Source of the DNA: Phoronis australis
Taxonomy: Eukaryota; Phoronida; Phoronidae
Reading direction: 5' to 3'
Assembly (NCBI GenBank): GCA_002633005.1
Contig: NMRA01000457.1
Span: 1-37,008 of the forward strand
DNA: 37,008 bases
Shown: in pieces, positions 21,024 through 32,684 of the stretch
Layout of the letters: the number at the start of each line of letters is the position of its first letter
Position numbering within the stretch: position 1 is the stretch's first letter
Translations under genes and position numbers: made by a program
The notes under the pieces: model-generated
Database searches by the model: none
What the model was told of the DNA's origin: nothing
The model's input: only the letters and a program-made list of their open reading frames with translations

Positions 21024-23437
21024 ACTTTGACGTTAGCAAGTCTGAAAAGATGGCGAAGGAGCTTGGTTACGGCTGTCATACGATACAACATAGAACTCTG
21101 GCCTAGTTTTATGGATATAATGATACTAAATCCTTGTTTTGTCACCTTCTAAATGAATCAGTGGCTTGTCACCTGAGTGATAAAAGTAGGTTTCAACTAA
21201 AAATTCAAACCTTTTGTTTCACAAATAGGCAAATGGGGTTGTTGATGGTTGGTCTTTCCGCATAGTGTCGCCCAATGAGTTAGTCATGCTTTTCCGTTTA
21301 AAGCAGACTTTGTAAGCAGTTTTGAATTTTGCTCCAAACCTTTTTGAGAGTTGATGTGTCTTAATTAACATCGTTTTGTTCCAAAAAAATAAGATGGAAA
21401 AGTCGTTTTTAATATTTGTTATTATGTCAAAACCGGGTTGGATTTCTTAGTAATATTTCAGACTAGCCATTAACATCACAATGTCGGATATGCACACAAC
21501 AAGACTGGTAAGCACAAAGAGAGACGTGGTCCCTGCAGCACGCCCCCATCGATTGTGATTGGAGTTGTTTTAGCATTTCCCATTGTATCGGTTTGCTTTC
21601 AACAATTTGAATATTTGGCAAACTACGATAGGGTAAGCTTGTCTAAATGTGAAGCTTCTTGATTACTGAGCGTTGTTTCTGCGGTATGAAACACTTTTTG
21701 CAGGTTAATTAGCACTATTCCAGTAAAATCTCCTTTGTCATGTTTCTTGAGAATGTGATATGTAGGTGTGCGGAACAAATTTCCATGGCACGATGGAACG
21801 GAAACCCAACTGGAGATCACAGTCAACATAAAAATAATTGATTGTGGATGACCCACTCTAAGATCGTGGCTGGGTGTGGTCGATAAGATGGAAACTGGTG
21901 GGTAGTTCCCCAGTGCCGTATAATTTTCTTTTTATGCGGTGATACGACCTTGGCGTATTTAAAGTCTAAGGGTATCTCATCGTTAATGATACCCGTTCTT
22001 AATACATTTGGAACTAATCCTTACAGATTCATCAACTTAACAACATAATCTTTCAAAATAGTTTTCAAATAGAACTTGTGCTCTTCCGACAGCAGAAAGT
22101 CATAGTGGTTCAGTATAAATTCACATCCGTTCAGGTCAGCTATGCAGAACTCTAACACAGAAACAACTGTGGGGAAATTATAGGAATTGAAAAGTTTCCG
22201 AACTTCATGGGTAAAAGCTTATGTCACCCCGTACATCTACATCAAGGTTCGATGACTTGAGCCTCCACGATTTTTCAATATGATTTGTAACATTTTCTAT
22301 TGTTCATTTTTTCACTCATCTTTTCACTCAAACATCTACTCTTTGCTAGCTAGTGCAACACATCTAGCACGTGTGTACTGCTCATGGTGTCTATAATTTG
22401 AAAGGTCACGAACTCTAAATGGGCAGTTGGACATTAGTAAAATGACTAAAATGGTATTTAAATTGTTTTACCTATTCTGAAAAACATTATTTTCATGAAT
22501 TAAGAATATGGACACCCATATAGGCCTACCTTTTCCCCGTATCTCCTCTTGGAAAATGTTGCTTCATTGTTAATGGAAAGAAGTTATCAACCTTATGAGT
22601 GGAAGCGAACATCACTTTTACTGTGAAAGTCAAAACATAGTTGTGTAATATACTTTCAATTGCAGTTTCCGGCTCCATCACCACCACACTTTCCTTCACT
22701 CGGGGTCAAATTAAATCATCACGTTCCTCCCACGTCGTGTCCTTCTTAGAGCATCAGCTCCTCTGTGAATTCGTCCAAACGTTACGATAAATAGTTATAG
22801 TTGGTGGTTGACTGGCTATTCTAACATAGACGATGGATTTTACAATTGATGTGGTATTGAATTACTGATGAACAAGGAATCAGTGTTGTTCGTTGTTCTC
22901 CAGAAATCGTTGACAAGGATGTGATTTCTGGCAGCCACAATTAAGCAATGTAGTGTTTTTTATGATTCGAATATAAATGATAGATATACGTAATGTACAT
23001 TTTGCCTAAAATGCTGGTTTCTCCATGTCACTGAACCTGGAATGTTAATTGATCATAGAGGGCGCACTCCAGATCGGAAAAGTGGACACCTTCCGAAATC
23101 CACGAGAATGTTATATATAGATAGACATTTGCAATTTTTAGAATAAGAGTGCGAGATAAATACGCATCGTAACCAGTCCTTTTCCTGAAAAGCTGTGTCC
23201 CCGATGTCGATGTTCAGTCATTTAATCATAACTACTGTCGTTACTTTTGGGACACCCTGTACTGTCATTTTCAAACCAACAATTTCTGTACTGTCACGGT
23301 GGTCGACCCAATGTGTAAAACAGCACAATACCCTGCTACTTTGTACCTATACGGGTATCAGCACTCTTTACTTCCGGTTTTTAACTGCCACGTCACCTCA
23401 CCGTCAGTGGTTCGTCTGCAGGGCGAATGCCGCTATC
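21024..23437. other. Downstream of TRIM-B; no gene recognised
   Basis: Non-coding. I looked for NHL-propeller remnants after the TRIM-B stop and saw none. No AATAAA appears in the first kilobase. Short frames on both strands are unrecognised. Confidence 0.4.
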
Positions 23438-23660
23438 GGTGTATTGGTTCCTGCTTGTCTGAACTATGAAGCTGCGAAGAAAGCGGGTATATCGTTTTTT
23501 CGACTTCCTCGAGAGCCCGAAATGCTTAGGAAGTGGCTTGCGGTAGTGAAGAATGAAAGGTATGCTGTTAATAGCAAGTATGAGGCCATGAAACATCTCC
23601 GTGTCTGTGGCCGGCATTTCGTCAACAGTGATTTCTCTGACGAATTCCGGCTTACCAAAG
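23438..23660 (+). pseudogene. THAP-domain fragment, frame-broken
   Basis: A THAP (C2CH zinc DNA-binding) domain is visible as ACLNYEAAKKAGISFFRLP, then EMLRKWLAVVKNERYAV and LRVCGRHFVNSDFSDEF, giving the second Cys, the conserved Trp, the Cys-x2-His-Phe motif and the usual spacing. The first zinc cysteine (TGT, 23440-23442) lies in another frame. One extra G at about 23446 separates CI from VPAC, which would otherwise give the standard C-x4-C. The surrounding 187-codon open frame (23195-23758) is otherwise unlike THAP. A GTACGT donor-like site lies just after the domain. It is probably a relic exon of a transposon or THAP gene; a sequencing error in the G is possible. Confidence 0.6.
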
Positions 23661-24618
23661 AACTATCCGTACGTTCCGTTGCTTATGTATGTTCACGGCG
23701 CCTCTCTAGTATTTCTATCAGTGTATTCTGGTTCGAACTGATAGCATGTAAAACCTAATGATCCGACCCGTGAAGTCTTCGTCGGATGAGCTCTTGACTA
23801 AGTCGGGATTGGCGCCGGGCGAGTTGCCATGTAGACGTTTATTATTCTGCGTTCTGTTTCAAAATGAATTATTCTCGCCCTAAAATTATCCTAACCGATG
23901 CTTATATGAAACTGAAACAAAGTCTGTCTCATTAGATACAATTTCGGTAATGCCGTGGAGTGCTCGTGAGTGCAAATGTTTTGAGAAGCCAGCACTGAAT
24001 AAACCACTGCGTTACCGGCAACAAAGGTAATTGACCGGGCACCGAGGCCGTGTGAGCGCATGCTAATTCAGTGTTTGCTGACACTAAAAAGCTGCTCTGA
24101 AACAATTACACGATTTTATATGATATTGTCACATGTTAGAGGAATCTAGAATACAAATACGTTATTCAAATCATTGTTTCTGTACAACCTTTGCCCTGAC
24201 GGTCTGTGGAAGTGGCCTATTTCTCGGCCGGGTCCGATCGGGTTCCGAACCACTGGCCGGGATAACAAGCGTTTTGTGTGTTTAGAACTCAAAAAATCAC
24301 AAGTATAAAGAACACAGATCTAGATTCTCCTGTCTGTATTTCACGTAAGAATACTTCGAATTTATCTCCGAACAGAACCCAAACTCCTGCTACGGACCTT
24401 GGTAAATTAGCCTGTCGAACTTTGTAGGCTGCGGTGTGTCCAAATACCAATAAATCCGTAACAGCGAACTAAAACAACACGTTTTTATAAGAACTCGGTG
24501 TATTTTTAAGGGTTTTACGTCGAATTTTGATGATTTATTGGTGTTAAACGATGAATTAAAGCGATAAGCTGAAACCAGTAACCCGTGTTGTGAACTGCTG
24601 AACAGCCTGTGTGTGAAA

Positions 24619-24634
24619 CCAATGACGTCATTGG
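24619..24634. promoter_or_regulatory. CCAAT-CRE-ATTGG palindrome
   Basis: CCAATGACGTCATTGG is a perfect 16-bp palindrome that combines a full CRE/ATF site (TGACGTCA) with a CCAAT box on each strand. An inverted repeat ATCGAGTAG-AA-CTACTCGAT follows at 24692-24711. Both motif types are promoter-associated in animals, but no gene start is visible beside it. It lies within an unremarkable minus-strand 95-codon frame. Confidence 0.35.
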
Positions 24635-27247
24635 ATAATTTCAACCTCCATCTGCCGTCAGGTGTCAGGTAACGCAACCGAACCTGCCGTTATCGAGTAG
24701 AACTACTCGATCTAAATTGATACAAAATAGGTTGTTATTTTTGGGTGGCATTCTCTTTTAAAAATAGAATGACCTTATGAGGCGCCTATTTTGTCGTTAC
24801 AACAGTTAAGTTGCTTTCCACTATATTCGTGTTAAGTCTAGCATGCCTGGAACTGTTAACAAGTTTTTGAAATAGATTCACCGACTTTGTTCAACCTTAT
24901 TACTACAGGTAAGACGTAACTTTGGTTATTGTAACTTACACATAGTGAGACTATACTTCTCAAAGCGGTTATAACCCGCCGTCTATCACCAGAAACTATT
25001 TAGAACACTTGTAGTTATAGAATTATTCTCAACTTGTTCTTTGCTAGTGATTCAGGGCTTCAAAAGACTTGATAGCTCGTTAATGCTTACGACCGGACTC
25101 TAAAAGTTGGCTTGTCAAAGCGGGTCATTTTCTGCACCGAGCATAGTCTCAAAGGGGTAACGAACTGTTAGTTGTTTGCAAATACAGGATTCACTCGTCA
25201 TACAATTAAACAAAAATTTAGCATCAGCTGTTGCTGGAAAATAAAGATATGGAAACATTTAGAGAGCGGGATCGATTTACGCTTTTTGTAAGAAAGTTCT
25301 TTGGATGGGTTTAGTTTTAGAAACATTGCCATTTCGTAGGGATTCTTTTCATCAACTTACAGTGTAGTTCTTTTGCTGGGAGTTTTACACAGTTAAATTC
25401 TGTCTAGGCCTGAAATCGCATTCGAAGAGATGCAGTGCTGTCACAGATGAGTAAAGGTTACATTAAAAACTCTCAATAAATTTGTGTAGTTGGAAATGGG
25501 AGATTTCCAGAATTTAGGAATATCAAACGAACAATAGGTAATAAGAACAGAAGAGTTGCTCTTTCGGGGAAGCTGGTCAGAAAAAGGGCCCTCATGTACT
25601 GAAAATTGTCGTAAAAAAGTTGTCCTTCTCAGCGGCACGTCCGGTATACCTCTTCTAAATATATGGGGACATGTGGGGCGACTTTCAAGAGCTCTTCATA
25701 ATTCATTTGTCAGAATAAAGGAAACCTTAGTTTAGACCTGAAATCAAAAACGAAGGCAGTGGCCGATATATTCCGAAATGTTAAAATTCAGAACTTTTTC
25801 GATTATTAGTTTCAAAGGATGATCAAATGTGACGCGCGAAACCACATAACACGGCTCAGATGCGCCTCAACGCTTGGTGTCTAAGATTAGCAATCAACAC
25901 ATTCTAACGACACATCTGGGTCATTTATAGATTGTGCGTCTCTAAAAAGAAACTTACACAACAAGCACTACAATGATTTCCTTTGAAGATTTACTCATGT
26001 GTTTATTCAGTTAAGAAAAACCTTCGTAGCAACAGTTTTTTCATAACAAAACACTTGTACTGGTTATCGCTGGAGCGGCTTAACGAAACCTATAGTAACA
26101 TTGTTAGCCAACAACTTGTTGGTAAAGTTTTGATGAAGGGGTATTACAATGTTTTAAGATTGTTTTTGCTGAAATGTTATGTGCTCGAAAGGTAATGATA
26201 TTAACTTGATCTATTCTAATATTGCATGAGAATAATATTGCTTAATCTTGTGGAGAGTGTTTATACATGTAAGATGTCTATAGATTTCAGTGTTCAGTGT
26301 GTCGTTCTTCCTGGAGTAAAACAATTACGTAAAATATTTTAAGCCCAAGTTATCCTTCTCAAGGTATAAACACTTTTTAAAGCATCGTTTTTTGATTCTC
26401 ATTCCCTTGATCACCGTGTTTCTTAAAGTCGTGCTCTTTCGTTGTAGTACAAAACGGTGTAAGATGTCCAAGTTAGCGAGAATTACCTATTCTGCATAGA
26501 TTATTAATTATATGATCGTATGTGTGTAACTCCACGTGGAACCAAAAGCATACGACTCATTTCGAGCATTTTCAGAAGCAAGATTTAATAAAAATCCGAT
26601 TTAATGGAAGTTCAAGGACGCATAAGCACAGACATCTGACGAGTAGTCCTTTCCGGAAGCCGAACAAGGGAGGTTACAGATTTAAGGGTGGCAATTTGGA
26701 TTCCTAAGTTACAATGGTAGTACAGTGTCAGTTAAAGTTTCGTTATTTATTACATAAACATGTGCAAGTATTCACAGCGTCGCTGTATTCAGAAATTTTG
26801 AAATTAAAAGGCCGTAAGCAATGGTTTTTATAACTTTCATTTTGAAACACAAAGAATCAAGCTTCGTAGGCTACTTGCAGGAAGAATTAGAAAATCGATG
26901 GAAATATCATGACAATAGTTTGTTCAGAAACATTTGCTTTACAAATCAAATCGCGTGCTATTTTGTGCGAGAGCTTACCACTAACATTTGACGACGTAGA
27001 TTTGAAATGGCCATGTGTGGCTACATAAGCAGTGCCTTAACATTTTTACGAATGACAGATGATAACCGGCAATGTTGCGCCACACCCTTCCCCCTCTCCG
27101 TCCACTAATGCCAGTGCTTCCCAGTCCTCGTCGATTGTGCCCTTCTCCTTAGTGAACACAACCGAGGAGACAAGGTGACATAATTTGACATGTTACGACT
27201 GAGGAAGAAAGGGGCAGAATTAGCAGCAAAACTTTAATGGGGGAGGG

Positions 27248-27255
27248 TGACGTCA
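27248..27255. promoter_or_regulatory. CRE-like TGACGTCA
   Basis: A full palindromic CRE half-turn within GGGTGACGTCACTGG. Motif match only, with no linked gene. Confidence 0.2.
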
Positions 27256-28440
27256 CTGGTGGATTTACTTAGTGGACGACGAGTACAATTTTCAATGTGC
27301 AAATCTTCACTATCGCCTCAAAAACGAAAAATCCGATGCCTATTGGTCATGCCCGGAGAAGAGTCTTATTACTCTTCTTCTAAATGTCATGGAAACAAAT
27401 AGCGCACGACACGGACCAAGAATTAGCAGTGCAAAACGTTGGGACTGTCATTCAACTAACTATGAAATTTGCGATGACGGCAAAATTGGTGATGGCCAAG
27501 GCGTATAATTGGTAGTGATATTGCATGGGCTTCCCACGGTCCTGCACACGGTTATTTTCCGCCCTGATACCCGTGGTTGTCCTCACCCCACCCCCTTCCT
27601 CCTTCTAGATGGATTGGTCAGTGTGACTTGTGTAGGGATATCTTTTAAGGATTCCTGGAGCTTGTGATGTTTTTTTTTGTTTTTACTTTATTTTCAACCT
27701 TTGTAAGAAAAGTAGCGACACGGTTGGATTGAAAGGGGAACCAGTTTTGTCGGATTGAATCCTTACTTATGAGCAAACTTGCCGTCGACTGAGGAGAACT
27801 TTCTCCTTCGGGTCTAAAACCTATTGGCCTATTTGCATTGGCACCATGTTTCAGTCGGTCATTTTCGGGACATTTCCAGATGTTACAGTGTCCTTTCAAG
27901 ACCAATCACGAATATCTGGCGCGCCCGTAATGATCAACGATTAGCACTTTTGAAAATGATGCTTAATCTAAGTACTCTGTGGTATTGGGCTTAAAGTCAA
28001 ATCCAAAACATACATGTGAAATAACAGAATGTCATCCATCAAATATCCTGTTAATGTGGCGAATCCTGTAGGTGAAAAATTAGTACCACTGGAAACCATG
28101 CGTGATGAACACAAAAACATTTTGTAGCGAAGGAAATGTCTCATCAGGAGGGAGGAGGGAGGTCAGAACATCATAAGATCTAGTGTGATAAAATCATGAT
28201 ACTCGACACTTAAACAATCTGCACTTAATGAAAGTTAAAGGAAGTTTTACACATAAAGCTGCACAGCAATGCAGTCGGCTTAGAAATAGTCAAGCAACAT
28301 CAGCGTGCCGAGTTCTAAAGACCGAAAGATTGTGTCACGAAAATGAAGGATTCAGTTCACAATTCACCATCTTAGTTAATCTCAAAGACCAATCCCTTCA
28401 ATCTGCAATTGGGGTAAAAATAGAGGTTTCGGGAAATGGT

Positions 28441-28466
28441 CACGTGACTTTGACCTAGGATGACCT
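28441..28466. promoter_or_regulatory. E-box plus DR4 nuclear-receptor-like repeat
   Basis: CACGTG at 28441 is followed by TGACTT, TGACCT, a 4-bp spacer and TGACCT at 28461. Two AGGTCA half-sites (bottom strand) with a 4-bp spacer form a DR4, the layout bound by thyroid-receptor/LXR-type heterodimers. Such half-site runs also occur inside repeats, so function is unproven. Confidence 0.2.
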
Positions 28467-29280
28467 TAAGTTGAGACTTTTACGTTGAAAGTGCCTAAAA
28501 TGAACTGGAAGTCCAAGTTAACATACCGGTAAGAATTGAGCCAAAGGACTTCCGATACCTCCAACTGATTTGTGAGACATGCTCACAAGCAATTATGCTA
28601 AGTATGACCAACGACTATGAGTCAATTATGCATGCAAATTAGAGTTAATAAGGTCAAATTATTTTGCATTCTATCAGGTTTGAAAGGGCAATTAAAATAG
28701 TTTTGAAACGTTATGAGGACAAATTCTTTCACTTTATGGTTGTTTATTCAGAATTCTATTCCTCTACACACTATCATCCACATCACGCACGTCTTTCGTT
28801 CTTCGTACGCATCTTATCTGAAGTTATAAATCAGTTGGTACGTACACAATATACATGAATTTAACAAATGAAATCAGTGTCAGCGACAAGAGTTTCTTAA
28901 AGCACACTGCGAGAATATCCATAGACAACATGCTGACATGAAACGACCAACTCACGTGCGACCACATTCCCAGTAGACACAAGTTGTTTACCCATAGATT
29001 TTGTACTGTGTGCGTAAACTTTCTAAAATAAAGCGTGGATTTCTTTGTATTTAAGCTTAACACCCTGGTGCTACTTTTATAACGTGATATAAAAAATCCA
29101 TTTTCATATCATTTCTCGATGAAGCTAGTCTGAAATAACCTATACAATCCCCAGGCGCGTCATTTTCACATGTGACAAAGGTGAGAGAGGTTTAGATATC
29201 TGTGCAGTTAACACAGCAATGTCAATAAATGATTCGGATGCGTTTATTTTTGATGAGTATGCATTGTTTTTACAGAAAAT

Positions 29281-29405
29281 ATGGCACGCAGCAAAGACTC
29301 AGAAATTTCATATCAAATCCATGAATTTCCCGTTTGCAAGCAGCGCCTCAAAAAATCCACGAATGTTGAAATGCCCGCACTCGTTCTGCGGAGGATGCCT
29401 TGGTG
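29281..29405 (+). pseudogene. Truncated RING fragment of a TRIM-A relative
   Basis: A TTTTTACAG acceptor (29267-29275) is followed 5 nt later by ATGGCACGCAGCAAAGAC, matching the TRIM-A start MAHCKD. The frame then slips at an A-run (29350s). The later RING text KNPRMLKCPHSFCGGCLG sits in another frame, and homology stops abruptly at the equivalent of the sixth zinc ligand. A duplicated TRIM 5' flank begins ~20 bp further on. This is a broken first-exon stub with no function as a ligase. Confidence 0.7.
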
Positions 29406-29422
29406 TATAACAATATATTACT

Positions 29423-29649
29423 CAGCTCTTCTCGAGCATATAAGCAATTAAAGTACTAGGTTTCTGTGGAACGCTCTTTCCTTTGATTTTAAAATTCTCT
29501 CTGGTGCAGGGGAATTAAATGTCCCCTGAAGCTCTGAAGAGATTGATAACCAAGGGAGCTTCAAGACAAAACTGGGAAGTTCCCGCCTGTGTCGACTTGA
29601 TGCAACGCTGCAGTTATCCAGGTGCAAAGATTGGCATTTGGAGCCCTTA
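29423..29649 (+). repeat. Duplicated TRIM 5' flank, left half
   Basis: Matches 4762-4987 from CAGCTCTTCTCGAGC to GGCATTTGGAGCCCTTA with scattered substitutions and small indels. The match resumes at 30615 after the inserted element. Confidence 0.75.
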
Positions 29650-29883
29650 AAGTGTACACAAAATGACGCTAGTACCTCAAAATAAATTATATTATTAAAT
29701 CTTACTTGATTTCAGTGCCTTTAGTGCACAGCTCATAAAGAAACACGCAAAAATTGAAAAAATAATAATTATGTACAACGTCATGGGTTGAACCCAAGTC
29801 GTTCGCCATACTGTTTGGATCAGAGACAAAGTGTATAGAGTGAAGAGAAAGCAAAGTACATTAGCGTCGAGAAGGTTCGTAGA

Positions 29884-30125
29884 GGGATCAAAAGATGTGT
29901 TTCCGGAGGCTGCAGCAACAGCAGCCAGGCGGAGAACGTCTCGGTGTTCCAAAGGACACCAACGTTGCGCAGAAGTGGCATCGCTTCGTGCGCCGAACGA
30001 GAGTGTGGGACGTCATCGTGGACCAAGCGATTCGGTCCGGGGCCACTCTGTGTTCTGCCCACTTTGAGGACTCGTGTTTCGACTCCAGTCACAGGAGACG
30101 TTACGATGAAGGCCTGGTTCAATAA
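29884..30125 (+). pseudogene. THAP-domain fragment inside the TTAA insertion
   Basis: The first zinc knuckle reads KRCVSGGCSNSSQAENVSVF (C-x4-C) in one frame. The remainder, GVPKDTNVAQKWHRFVRRTR and then ATLCSAHFEDSCFDS, lies in another frame and ends at TGG-TTC-AA|TAA. Joining them would need a few bases that appear deleted between GTGTTCC and AAAGGACACC. No in-frame ATG precedes the first cysteine (a TAG lies ~50 nt upstream). All hallmark residues of THAP (Cys, Cys, Trp, Cys-x2-His-Phe) are present, so it decayed recently. THAP domains occur in P-element, Kolobok and ISL2EU transposons and in host transcription factors. Confidence 0.65.
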
Positions 30126-30138
30126 AGGACATTATTTA

Positions 30139-30405
30139 TCATTCAGAAACATCAGCTCTTAATTCAGGATCGTCTGTGATGACTGGGTTGACTCGCTGAG
30201 CCCGAAGCCGCTTCTCTCGCGGGAGGCTCCAGTTCGTAAGGCTCAAAGTAGAAAAGTACGCAGCCGGAAGCCCATTAAACTTGTTCTCGCTTTCGTGCAA
30301 CCCCGTTTCTTCATCGTGGCCACCATTCCCGTACGTTTCTTCATAGTATTTGTTCATTTCTTGCTCATAATCGTCGTCGCTTTCAAATTCCCTGCTCTCC
30401 GCCAT
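30139..30405 (-). CDS. Small acidic ORF inside the TTAA insertion
   Basis: An 88-codon frame that starts in good context (GAACAATGGCGGAGAGC) and encodes an acidic N-terminal half (ESDDDYEQEMNKYYEETYG) followed by a more basic segment (LPREKRLRAQRV). I recognise no family. A perfect CRE (TGACGTCA, 30444-30451) sits ~40 bp upstream of the ATG on its strand, next to the right arm of the internal inverted repeat, which is promoter-like. It converges on the THAP fragment with about 13 bp between their stop codons. It may be the accessory protein or first exon of the parent transposon, or a captured host first exon. Expression is unknown. Confidence 0.35.
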   Translation of the reverse strand: MAESREFESDDDYEQEMNKYYEETYGNGGHDEETGLHESENKFNGLPAAYFSTLSLTNWSLPREKRLRAQRVNPVITDDPELRADVSE

Positions 30406-30614
30406 TGTTCAATGCTAGTCACTGATCTCTTGTGTTCAACCCATGACGTCACATTGCGGCAAATGTGAAAATTGGCAAAATTGAAAGAAAAATCCAAATT
30501 TCGAGCTAATTACACAAAATAAACATGGGTTTAGCTAAATTTTACGTCATACATTTAGTCCGTGGCCACCGGTAATTCAAAATGTGCAAAAACCCATGGT
30601 GTGTACTGTTTAAG

Positions 30615-30746
30615 CGTTGAGCAATAGATGTACACAACCGCTTTTTCTTTTTAAACACCATACTACATTTAAATTACTACAATTACACATACTTCAATAA
30701 CAATACGGGTTGCATTTTTAATAACACTGTTCTTTATTTTTACAGT
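30615..30746 (+). repeat. Duplicated TRIM 5' flank, right half
   Basis: Resumes the match to 4991-5121: GTTGAGCAATAGATGTACAC, the AT-rich tract and the TTTATTTTTACAG acceptor, which here ends just before TTGGTATGGC. Confidence 0.75.
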
Positions 30747-30750
30747 TGGT

Positions 30751-32684
30751 ATGGCAAAGACATCAGCGAACTTCATCGAATACTTGAATGTCCCATTTGC
30801 TTGGAACGCATCAAAGATCCTCGAATGTTGCTCTGCCTTCACACGTTCTGTGAACAATGCATTGAACGGCACATGGAAGAAAGACAAGAGAACGGGTCTT
30901 TCCCGAGTCCGTTGTGCAACACCAAGTTCAAGGTACCACAAGATGGCGCAACAGGCTTCAAGCGCAACACATACTACGAAGCAATAAGTGAATTATTCCC
31001 TGAATCTTCTGAGGTGAAATGTGAAATTTGTCGACTCCGCAGTTTGCACCGTGACGCAATATCCATGTGTATCAACTGCACGGAGGGTCTTTGTCAACAA
31101 TGTGCACAGTATCATTGTTTCACGAAGACTTCTTTGGATCATATGGTGGTAAAATTGGAAGAATGTCAAAAACGGCCAACAGATTGAAGAAATTCTCCGT
31201 TTCCAGTATTTCCACTGTTGCGACCACAACTAAGGAGGAACTAAAGATTTATTGTGAAGACTGCAAAACCTGTCTATGCGTGTTATGCGCCATGGTGGAA
31301 CACGATCAGCACAAAAAGTTTAATGTGAATAAGGCCGCTGCGAACGCAAGTGACGTCCTGGAGAAATTATTGGCACCATGGAGACTGACTACAGAGCATC
31401 ACTCTGCACTGTCAATCGAGACTAGGAAGAAGGTTTTGGACAACCTTGATTAGCAAGAAAAGCAACTCATTCATCAAGCAAAAGGGATGTTCAAGGATTT
31501 CAAGGACAAGAGACTGCATGAAATTGTGGTTAAAGAAAAGCAATCCATTGATGATATTAAAGAACAGGTCGCTGCAGCTCGCACGCAAGCTGAAAAGGAA
31601 TACAAAAAAGCGGAAACATCTGCAAGTTCACCCAAGCAGACACTGGAATATGTAGACAACATTCTACAATCAGCGCAAGATGTTGAAAAATTGCAACAGT
31701 TTCAAGATATAAGATCCCGTCTTGAGGCGTTGGACACTGGAAGTGTGGAAGATGAAGTGGTCATACATGTGATTAAGTTACAGCCTGATAATCTGGAGGT
31801 ACCCAGTGTAGCCGTGAGTGCAGTGAAGGAACGTACATGTATAAAGAAGCAAGTCAGGGTGCTATCTATGAAGGAACATGTTGTTAAGACACTGTGCTTC
31901 AATTCAATACTGCCTGAAGAGCCAAAAGGCAGTAACTACGGGCTAGCAGTTAATGACAAATGGTTCATTACTAACAGTGTCAAGAAGGTGAAGTTATTTG
32001 ACAGAGTCAGTGGTGAGTTTATGTTTGAGGTGAACCAAGACCAACATAAACTTGGCTGTGCAATGACGGTAACTTTTAACAAGGAGGGCGAGATATTTGT
32101 TACTGATAAAGGCACTAACGTTGTGGTGAAGTACAATATGAAGGGTCAAATCATGAAGGTCAGTGCACCAGGCATGTTCAGTGGAGATTTTGGCAGAGGT
32201 GTGATATGTCACGACGACAAAATTGTTTTTGACTGATAGAGGAGGTGGGCGGCTGCTTATTGTTGACTCTGATTGCAACATTACTCAAGTGATTGATAAA
32301 GACTCACTTGGACTGAGTGGGTTCGCACCAGCGTATGTTTGTGTAAACAATGACGGACATCTGGTGGTTAGTGACCATTTAGAAAAATCTTGTAGGGTAC
32401 ATGTGATTGACGTTCAACAGCTGAGCATTGTTGACACATTTACGGAACAACTAAGATTAGGTCCATGGGGTGTAGCTGTGGATGAGTGGGGAAATATTCT
32501 TGTCGTTGTACGTAATAGTAATGAAGTAGTATTAAAGTCAAGTCAGTCACAACACAGACGTGTAATCGGTAACGACGTCAGTCGTCCCACTGGCCTTGCT
32601 GTGACTGGTGCCGGAGAGGTTGTCGTTTTGGAGGAGAAAACCGACTACGTGAAAGTGTTCAAGTATGCAGATTTTTTAGCGTGA
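30751..32684 (+). pseudogene. TRIM-A duplicate, multiply disrupted
   Basis: Nearly full-length copy of TRIM-A (RING, two B-boxes, coiled coil, propeller), closely similar throughout. Lesions against TRIM-A: a 7-bp deletion just after ATGGC (30755), which throws the start out of frame; RING seventh ligand Cys to Ser (AGT, 30906-30908); one extra base near 31163; one extra base near 31228; CAG to TAG nonsense at 31451-31453; and an extra T near 32230, giving TGA at 32234. Open segments remain (for example 31487-32236 and 32223-32684, ending VKVFKYADFLA). It keeps the four B-box-2 residues (VLCAMVEH) missing from TRIM-A, so the TRIM-A deletion happened after the duplication or on another branch. 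No intact protein can be made. Confidence 0.92.

Larger units (their letters stand above)
23761..29215. other. Long gene-poor interval
   Basis: More than 5 kb with only short frames (60-95 codons) on both strands and no recognisable domain, RNA gene or transposon boundary. The individual cis-motifs noted separately are the only structured elements I could pick out. Confidence 0.4.
29651..30609. mobile_element. 959-bp insertion at TTAA in duplicated TRIM flank
   Basis: The TRIM-A flank reads continuously CCCTTACACGTTGAG at 4982, while here CCCTTAA (TTAA at 29647-29650) and TTAAGCGTTGAG (TTAA at 30610-30613) bracket extra DNA, consistent with a TTAA target duplication. The ends AGTGTACACAAAATG and, on the opposite strand, ACAGTACACACCATG are loosely inverted. 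A perfect 15-bp internal inverted repeat, CGTCATGGGTTGAAC (29779-29793 and 30434-30448), encloses two convergent frames. TTAA targeting is known for piggyBac and Kolobok superfamilies. No transposase is present, so it is non-autonomous or internally deleted. Confidence 0.65.
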
